This document shows, one piece after another, positions 57,052 through 64,000 of a stretch of 64,000 nt of DNA. A program made the position numbers and the translations under genes. The first letter of the stretch is position 1. Each line of letters starts with the position of its first letter. A model generated the notes under the pieces. That model was given only the letters and a program-made list of their open reading frames with translations, did no database searches and was not told the origin of the DNA. The DNA is from Protopterus annectens (lineage: Eukaryota > Chordata > Ceratodontiformes > Protopteridae), in the NCBI RefSeq assembly GCF_019279795.1, contig NC_056744.1, positions 900,299,904 through 900,363,903 of the forward strand, in the 5' to 3' direction.

Positions 57052-59362
57052 ATGGCAAACAAACCTAGAGGTGACAATTCCTGCCCACAGGAAAATGACA
57101 TCACACTAGATGCTCTGCGACAACATGGACAGAGACTCCTTGGACATGCTGGGAATACAGTGCGGAAGAGTGAAGAGTGGACCGACATCACTAACATGAC
57201 TAATGAGATTAATGACATCATAATAGATCTCATGAGACCTGTTGACTATGCTGCTCTGACACGATCCTCTGTTTAGCCAACAGGTTATGATGGTATGAGA
57301 GACTGAGAGATGCCAACAGTGGTGGACCACCATTGACCCCCCCCCCCATGAGATCAGAAAATTTCTTGTCTCTCTGCATATGGTGAGTGGGGTGTGATGC
57401 AATCCCGGGGGTGGGATACAAGCAGGAGTTTCAGGCTGAACATATATGTCTTACCTTGCATGGTATTGATGACTATAGAGTAAATCATCTCATATTGCTG
57501 TTGTATGCATATTCACGTATTGTCATTTTGGATTTACAGTGGCAGATTTGAACCATGCACACAAATCCACATAGGGTGATGATGAACGTAAGTGTAATGT
57601 CATGTACTTGTACAACTTCAGTACAGACAGAACAGTGCAACCAGCATGTGTAATGCTATCTGCATTAATATTCACATGTCCATCTATGTCTGGACAACAC
57701 CAGGGAAGGAAAGGTGAGTGTCTCCATACAGTGTTACTGTGACCACTATTTGTTATTGCCTCAGCCTAATGTTATGGCACTGTTGTCATATTGATATTTT
57801 CCTAACACTGTGCACTACAGGTACATCTACTGGGGGCCCAAGCCATGCAGGTAGAAGTACAGACAGACCAGGTATGTTACTGCAAAAGGTCCATAGTTTG
57901 TGTAGCAGAGCTGTGGTACATGACATTAATGTTACTGTCTTTCAACACAGGGACATCCAGTTAACAGGTGCAATGTCCATCTCATGAGTATCTGCAGTCC
58001 CTGTTACTGTGTTGTATATGTTATGCTATCAGTATTCTGTTGCCTGCATTCATGACTGTGTTGTCTTTCTCTTTACTTTCCTACTGCATGATCTACAGTA
58101 CAACACACAAACTCTCAACTGCAGGAGTCTGTCAGTGGTATGGTATGACCTATCTTTCATACATGTCATGGCTGTTACTCCTATCATTGTCCTCCATTAA
58201 CATTGTGTCCTTCTACCCATTCACATGACAGACTGTATCAACATTAAGTGCACAAACAAATGGTATGTCTATATAAAACCTACTGGATATTTTAACACTG
58301 TTCGAATGGTCCATGCTGGCAATGATGTGATTAATAATGCTGACATTTTTCCCCTCAATAGTTGAAGTGCATTCCTCTTTTTCAGCACTGACTTTCCAGA
58401 AGGACTTGTAAGGTGTGTGTTATTTTTGTATTCATCACATATGTCATTATTTTGGTTGTGTAACCTAATTGAAAACTCCCTGTTATGTAGATTCCATGAC
58501 CCATACACAGACAAGACCTAATGGAAAGACATTATTATAACATCGCAGTGAGATATATGTGTCATATGTCTTTAATGATATTCATGTGATGTAAGCACAT
58601 TGTCCTGATCTGTGTCATTTGTTTCTTCTTTTAGTGCATCAACTATCTGTATCCTCCATTAGCTCATCCAGTGATGATGATGTTGGATCTGATGTGTCTC
58701 AGTATGGTAGCATGGTTCCTTGCACACAGGACAGTGACATGGTGATATGGTCCAAATATAATGGTGACAGCCATGTGGATGTGGCTGTAGTCTCAGATGT
58801 GGAAGGTAACTTGCCCAGCTTTTCTGACAATGAGGGGACATTGGATGGTAAAGAGAATGAGGCCAGTGAACAACAGACTCAAGCTGAGACTGCTACTGAT
58901 GTTGATAGTTCCCCTCAACACATTGATACTGGTCGTTACCATAGACACAGGCATGCAGACGGTGTGTATGTGCAGGTGTCATAGGGTGTCTGCCTACTCC
59001 TACAGACAAATGAATGTTTTCAACAACATCACAGATGTGACATCAATACACTTTCCCTTGCCACAGATCATGATGCACATCAGCTGGGTGAGGTAATGGT
59101 GTCATTGGCTGCTCAGAATGAAAGTATGTTATCTGTGGCATGGTGTGAACAATTTCTGGCCATGACAGTATTACAGCAGTGTCGTAGTACAAGTAGGGTT
59201 CTGCATGCCTTGACTGTGCTTAGCCGATTGCCACATGGGAGAGGCAGGCCACCTCTCAGCATAACCAGCCTTCCCAATCAGGCATCAGTATTGATGCTCC
59301 AATGTGCACACACTTCTGCTGGAGGTCCATCCATTGTGGGCCTGGCAGTCATGACGAGATAA
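57052..59362 (+). pseudogene. Harbinger Myb-like (SANT/trihelix) protein gene, multi-exon
   Basis: The ATG at 57052 directly follows a TGTCTTTCAG acceptor. Exon 1 encodes a Myb/SANT domain: ALRQHGQRLLGHAGNTVRKS, then EEWTDITNMTNEI. A frameshift near 57270 leads to WYERLRDANSGGPPLTPP, the GGPP-LT signature of PIF/Harbinger Myb-like proteins. Later exons fit GT-AG rules and phase. 58635-58961 is acidic and Ser-rich (ISSSSDDDVGSDVS). 59067-59362 begins DHDAHQLGE and ends at TAA. Small exons near 57822-57870 are likely. This protein normally binds the transposon ends and brings the transposase into the nucleus. It is convergent with the transposase gene. Confidence 0.75.
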
Positions 59363-60179
59363 TCAAGTTGCAGTCATACTCCTTCACCTCCAAATGGTGG
59401 TGTCACCTCCTCAGTCTCCTCTGTGGAACAACCTGACCCAAATGTTTCCATACATGGTAGGGCCAGAGCAAACCATGGTGTAAGCCGTCAACATGGGTGC
59501 CCTAGACTGTGTAAGAGTAACACAGACAGATGATCGACTCTGTGCTGTACTGTCATTCTCACCCTGTGGTGATGATAATTGCTGTGCGGAACACTGACAA
59601 TGTCATCTGTCTGCATTCATTGACATGCCTGATGCCATGTTAGTCCAACAGTTCTCTTAACCATAGCTGACTCCATTTATTACATTACTTCATCCATACT
59701 GTACAGTGATATATTTTGCTTGTGATATTAACAGCTCTGCATTTTGTCCTGTATTGTTTACCTATTTTCAGCTTATTATAGTGTAGGAATAGGAATATGG
59801 TGCACTGTTGTGTGTCCCTTATTGTGTGCCATACACTGATACAACAGTCTGAGTCTGTATGCATACCTGTGTCAGTTGTATACATGTTCATAAAATATAG
59901 GTTATGATTATGGTTTTATGTCTTATGCTCAGTGTGTACATCTAATTGGTACTTGCCATTAGATGCAATCTGTGTTGCTGTGGTGGAGTAACACCTGAAC
60001 ATCAGTGTTTAATCTGTGTACTTATGTATGTGTGGCTGGTTGTCATGATCAAAGTTATGAATCAGATCCTGCTATGACGACAATGCCTGCACTTGTGGTT
60101 GCACCCTACATTGCCTATGCCTGTGTCTTCTTCCCCTTATGTCCTCCTGCTCCTCCTCTGATACCTGTGGGATGTCATC

Positions 60180-61145
60180 GTCAGACATCTAGAATTCTTG
60201 GCGTAGTTTATATTCACCCTTACCTGCAGTTGAAAGACCGCTATGTGCCCTAGTCAGCATGTTGTGCAGCATGATGAACACTGTTATCATCTGTGCTGCC
60301 TTCTCAGGTGTGTATTACAGTGTGTCCAGACATCTGAACCTAGCCTTCAGTACACTAAACACACACTCTATGGTGTTTCTGGTTGTTGTGTGCACTGTAT
60401 TGTAGGCCTGATCTGCAGGGTTGGATGGTTCATTGTATGGGGTCATTAGCCATGACTGCAGTCACCTGTTGTGGGGAGTAAACACACATTTGGTCAGTAT
60501 ATATATTGTTAGGAGGGGTATCCTCAGCTTACATCCTAGATGTGCTCCTGTACTTACCCAGTAGCAGTCCTCCAGGTATTTCACCTAGCTGAAATTCAGT
60601 CCTCAGTCCACTTTCCCTTCAAATGGCAGTGTCATGGACACTTCCAGGGTGTGTTCCCATGATGTTTGCTATACTGCCATCTGCTGCACACACAACATGA
60701 CAGGTTAGGGATGGCCATCCCTTTCTGTTTATGCATCAGTCTCCTTCAGGATGTACTCGTGTCTTGATAGGTATGTGTGTGCAATGTATTGCACTAAGTA
60801 CATGGGGGAAGATTGCAATGCTATAAAACTGGTGTATTACAGTTCTTCACTTCATAGGATGGATGGAAAGTGGATGTACTCATCCACATTGCTGCACACT
60901 GCTGCCAGGAATTTTGCTGGGATACAGCTGGCAGCTGTCTGTAACTCTCTCACAGCATCCCCTTGTATCTCTGGAGTGGCCTAGTAGCAAGTGCACCCAG
61001 GTTGATGCACACTTTGGTTTCAAGGAGGATGGGGTTTCCTTGAAGGGGGGCCCATATGTTGCAGTCATCCTGCACCAATTGTCTGTTGATTATTTGCTAG
61101 TCTGACAAATGATCCCATTGCAGCCTTGCTCTGACTCCTGCTGGT
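60180..61145 (-). pseudogene. PIF/Harbinger transposase, two exons, decayed
   Basis: The minus strand reads CINRKGWPSLTCHVVCAADG, SIANIMGTHPGSVHDTAI and LRTEFQLGEIPGGLLLG up to 60558. A GTAAGTA..CAACAG intron (60466-60557, 92 nt) follows. Exon 2 has LLLG-DC, a frameshift, WLMTPYNEPSNPADQAYNTV, TIECVFSVLKARFRCLDT and MITVFIMLHNML. The second Asp (GLLLGD) and the Glu (TIECVF) of the DDE triad remain. The first, in FPHVLSAIHCTHT (another frame, about 60830), is His. Several stops. This nuclease would cut and paste the element. The 5' end stops where PLE-C begins (about 61150). Confidence 0.82.
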
Positions 61146-61170
61146 TGCCTTCCAATCTAATTGTAATACC

Positions 61171-61419
61171 ATGCATGTTGTATATTTAGCGAAATGCATG
61201 GTATGCCTGGGGTATTGTATCGGGAAAACTGATAGACTCTTCAAAAACAGAATCTATGATCATTTATATAACATTAGAAAAAAGGATCTCAATAATGCCC
61301 TTTACAGACATATAGCAAGCAGAGGGGATAATCACAGCTTCAGGTTTGCTATATTGGAACAGGTCTATAGTAATCCAAGGGGAGGGAACATCAAGGCTAT
61401 ACTGGGGAGAAAGAAGTGA
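61171..61419 (+). pseudogene. PLE GIY-YIG endonuclease domain (element C)
   Basis: An 82-codon open frame reads MHVVYLAKCMVCLGYCIGKT, then DRLFKNRIYDHLYNI, LYRHIASRGDNHSF, and NPRGGNIKAILGRKK. The CxxC pair, YIG-like GYCIGKT and the R-x3-H region fit PLE endonucleases. The YIG Tyr-Ile spacing has an extra Cys. The frame stops before the usual P-GLN end. The first ATG is not a natural start, because the RT part is missing. Confidence 0.82.
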
Positions 61420-61759
61420 AGTGGCAGTTGCTTCTGGATGCCACTACATATCCTGGACTGAATGACAGCATACCCATTAAGCCTGTACTACTTGCACAAA
61501 TATGAATTAGCAGGTTAGATACAGGCAGAATTTAGAATTACATTATATGTAGAGTATCAGTGTATCTTATTGTTTGAGAATGTATATTGAGTTTTTATAT
61601 TTTGTTTTTACTAAGATTTAGATAAAATCACACTTTTAATATATTGTGTTAGAGCTAATAGCATTGGGTATCACTTTAAAAGTTTTACTAGTTGTTCATT
61701 GGCTATGACCCACTGGCTCCAAAATCAAATGATATTTAAAGGTTTTAAGGTATTTATTA

Positions 61760-61808
61760 TGTATTCTGATGAAGTCAACATTGCAGTTGATGAAAGTGCT
61801 AAATCATC
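61760..61808 (+). ncRNA. Hammerhead-ribozyme-like motif (PLE-C)
   Basis: Stem I AUU/AAU (short), core CTGATGA (61766-61772), stem II GUCAAC/GUUGAU (6 bp with one G-U), loop AUUGCA, GAAA (61792-61795), stem III GUGC, then U-A at the cleavage position. AATAAA follows at about 61817. Confidence 0.68.
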
Positions 61809-61860
61809 ATTTTTTTAATAAATCAGCTATGTGATAAACTGGATTGTTCTTTTCAGTTCA

Positions 61861-62984
61861 CATACTGAAACCATAATGTTCGTAGTTGAGCATTTCTAGT
61901 TATTTATTTTTTATGTTCTAAGTTGGTTCCTGAAACACCAGTTTTGTAGTATTATGATTTAGTCAGTGTTGTACAAAAAAAATTAACTCAGGAGTGGTCG
62001 GTTTGCACTGTGATGATCCACTGGACCGTTACCTACCTTCAGTTGTTCTAATTAAAATGAAATGCACTCACACACCACACCACCACATGAGTCACGACGA
62101 TACTTTTGTTCAGGTGAGGTTAGGAATGGATGCATGTGAACCTCTCTGCTGCCCACAGTCATTCATGCTCTAAGTAATGCAAATAACGGTTGTAGACATA
62201 GAGATGCAGACAGTTTAAGGAGGAATTGATAGGCTCGTCAAATGCGCATCATGTGACTGCAACCTCCAATAACATCTCCTCCGAATGATTCAGGCTTTAA
62301 ATAAGAAAAAACAAAAAGTTGAAAAGCCTGCATCATTCGGTGGAGATGTTAAAATAATGGAAAAATGTATTGTTTTAAGAAAATCCAGGGGGGTGCAAAT
62401 GCATCCCTTTGCACCTGCCTGAGGACGCCCCTTGATAGGGAGCCCAAAATCAGTTAATCATCAGAGGTTTCTACAAGTTAAAACTCTGCAAGTGTGAAGC
62501 AGCAGAGCCTCATTAGGTGGACTTCATTTCATACGTAGATTCTCTTCTTGAACCTGCCTAGGATTTTGCTCCAAACTCACTGTTAAGAGTGTATGAGTAG
62601 ACCCATTTAGAAACTTAGCTAGTGAAGCAAGAAGTGTTTTATGATCTAAAGCCTGTTTGAAATTAATATCTAATTCAAATATCAAACAAAACAAACATCT
62701 TCATAAAATCAAATCAATCCATCAACTACTGTATAATAAAACATACTGAAGCAAAGATATTAGAATGAGTTTGCTTTTGATTGAATCAAATTTACTTACC
62801 ATTAGTCAGATATTAACCTGTAGTACTATTTCACTGTTTTAATAGCCATGTCAAATACCGTTAATATGTACACATGGACAGAGATAAATGTATCTTTTTA
62901 TTGTAACAAACATGACTAGTTGCATCATGTTTCAGGCCTCTCCAGTCAGATAATTAAGTTTTGAGAAAGTGTTACAAATCTAGT
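61861..62984. other. Unassigned sequence with one hairpin
   Basis: No gene recognised. A 28-bp inverted repeat (two mismatches) at 62271-62298 and 62323-62350 has arms AACATCTCC..CAGGCTTT and AAAGCCTG..GGAGATGTT around a 24-nt A-rich loop. It may be the remnant of a small foldback element. Confidence 0.5.
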
Positions 62985-63650
62985 ATTATACCATGACCCC
63001 CCCCAAAACGTGCACGCTGATTGGCCAGCGTGCCTGTTGTAAATCGAGTTATACTAATGGAAAAAGGTCCGTGGACTTTCCATTAGTATAACTTCGCTAT
63101 GTTAAATGGGTTTAACATAGCGAGACAGCTTTAAAATAAGCAACGGAGATCTCCGTTGGTTATTTTAAAGCTGTATCGCTATGTTAAACCCATTTAACAT
63201 AGCGAGACAGTGTTTTAAAAAAAAGCAACGGAGAAAGCAAGATCTCCATTGCTTTTTTTTAGTGTCTCGCTATGTTAAATGAGTTTGTCCATTGCTTATT
63301 TTAAAACTGTCTCGCTATGTTAAACTCATTTAACATAGCGAGACACTAAAAAAAAGCAACGGAGATCTTGCTTTCTCCGTGCTTTACAACTCTGATGTAC
63401 TGCGCAGGCGCGCAGTACATCAGAACTGCCGCGGATGCCAGACATCTGCGTAAGGGCAGTAAACAGGCATTATACTATGCCATTATTTAAGAAAAGTATT
63501 AGTTTATTTTCTTAAATAATGTCATGGTATAATAGCAATAACGCCTGGGTGGTTGGCTTTGTTTGGTCCCTTGGGCTTTGCCTCGGGACCAAACCACGCC
63601 AACCGTGGCAACCCACACCCAGCAATGGTTATTGCTATAGTGCTGCATGC
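62985..63650 (-). repeat. Alternating-palindrome element, copy C (inverted)
   Basis: This is the same element as 41430-43150 in the opposite orientation and a shorter form. It starts TATTATACCATGACC and shows the GTGCACGCTGATTGGCCAGC hairpin and the GTTATACTAATGG / CCATTAGTATAAC hairpin. Three full and one half copies of the GTCTCGCTATGTTAAA palindrome alternate with GCAACGGAG / CTCCGTTGC spacers. Then come CTGATGTACTGCGC / GCGCAGTACATCAG, an ATTTAAGAAAA hairpin ending GTCATGGTATAATA, and the terminal hairpin with CAATAAC / GTTATTG. Arms are better preserved than in copies A and B. Confidence 0.88.
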
Positions 63651-64000
63651 CTGAATAGATACATTGTGTCAGTAATAGTAATACTTAAACACCTAGTAAA
63701 GGAATGCTTTACTCCTTGCTCAGACTGCTCACATCATTCAGGGTATTTAAAGCACAGTAGTGTAATGACACCATGCCAACAAAATTAAGTGTTTCATGGG
63801 ATCTGTCTGAATGTTCAGAAGGGTGTCTCTAGTACTTCAGGGCCAAGATAATCAGGACTAAGTTATGTTACAGCAAGCTATTGGTTATTTTCTTCTTCCT
63901 GATGCAAGGTTATATTCATACAATTAGTAAGTGCACCCTTGTGCTTGTCGGTCATCCTCATCTCTGCAATGTACAGTGAACTTTTTTTCCCTCTCTGTAT
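63651..64000. other. Unassigned sequence to window end
   Basis: No gene or repeat recognised. Confidence 0.4.

Larger units (their letters stand above)
61163..61860 (+). mobile_element. Penelope-like element C, 3' part
   Basis: A 5'-truncated PLE beside the Harbinger transposase: GIY-YIG domain (61171-61419), an A/T-rich 3' region, a hammerhead-like core at 61760-61808 and AATAAA. Confidence 0.82.

Noticed and set aside
57718-58228. Membrane-protein-like frames on the plus strand
   Set aside because: Hydrophobic because the strand is T-rich. They lie in intron-like parts of the Myb-like gene and have no recognisable family.

Overview
This window looks like repeat-dominated DNA from a vertebrate with a large genome. 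No host protein-coding gene, rRNA or true tRNA gene could be recognised. Almost every coding stretch belongs to a decayed mobile element. The mix is Ty3-type and retrovirus-like LTR elements, Penelope-like (PLE), DIRS-like, L1-like, CR1-like and L2-like retroelements, tRNA-headed SINEs and a PIF/Harbinger DNA transposon with introns. Such a mix is typical of amphibians, lungfish or early-branching fishes; the species cannot be named from sequence alone.

Layout. 1-6210: endogenous retrovirus on the minus strand, running from its 5' LTR through gag, protease and RT-RNase H into integrase, cut by the window edge. 6210-9930: L1-like LINE (minus) holding a SINE with perfect 18-bp target duplications. 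11650-15330: PLE (minus) split by two CR1 fragments. 15408-24497: Ty3-type element (minus) whose integrase lies BEFORE its reverse transcriptase (Gmr1-like order), with an L2 LINE inside its LTR. 24956-26786: CR1 fragment and two SINEs. 28780-30930: L1-like fragment holding an inverted-repeat PLE insertion. About 32190-38640: DIRS-like element (plus) interrupted by a SINE that is itself interrupted by a 3.2-kb CR1 with a 413-codon open RT frame. 41430-43150 and 62985-63650: three copies of an unusual element built almost wholly of alternating palindromes. 44990-46170: L2-like fragment. 51041-61145: a PIF/Harbinger-type locus with a Myb-like gene (plus), a transposase (minus), and an unrecognised two-exon coiled-coil gene (minus) whose intron carries two PLE fragments. 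A further PLE end abuts the transposase.

How the parts relate. Five PLE 3' ends carry a hammerhead-ribozyme-like core followed within about 40 nt by AATAAA. The Gmr1-like element has nearly continuous frames in the order Gag-protease-integrase-RT-RNase H, then a 13-nt G tract, then the LTR; a few point stops inactivate it. Insertions are nested up to three deep, which gives relative ages: DIRS before SINE before CR1, and L1 before SINE and probably before the retrovirus.

The items I think most worth a second look are the alternating-palindrome element, the integrase-first Ty3 element with an L2 shared by both LTRs, the ribozyme set, and the unassigned gene next to the Harbinger genes. Long stretches (9.9-11.6, 26.8-28.8, 30.9-32.2, 38.6-41.4, 43.2-45.0 and 46.2-51.0 kb) hold nothing I can name.
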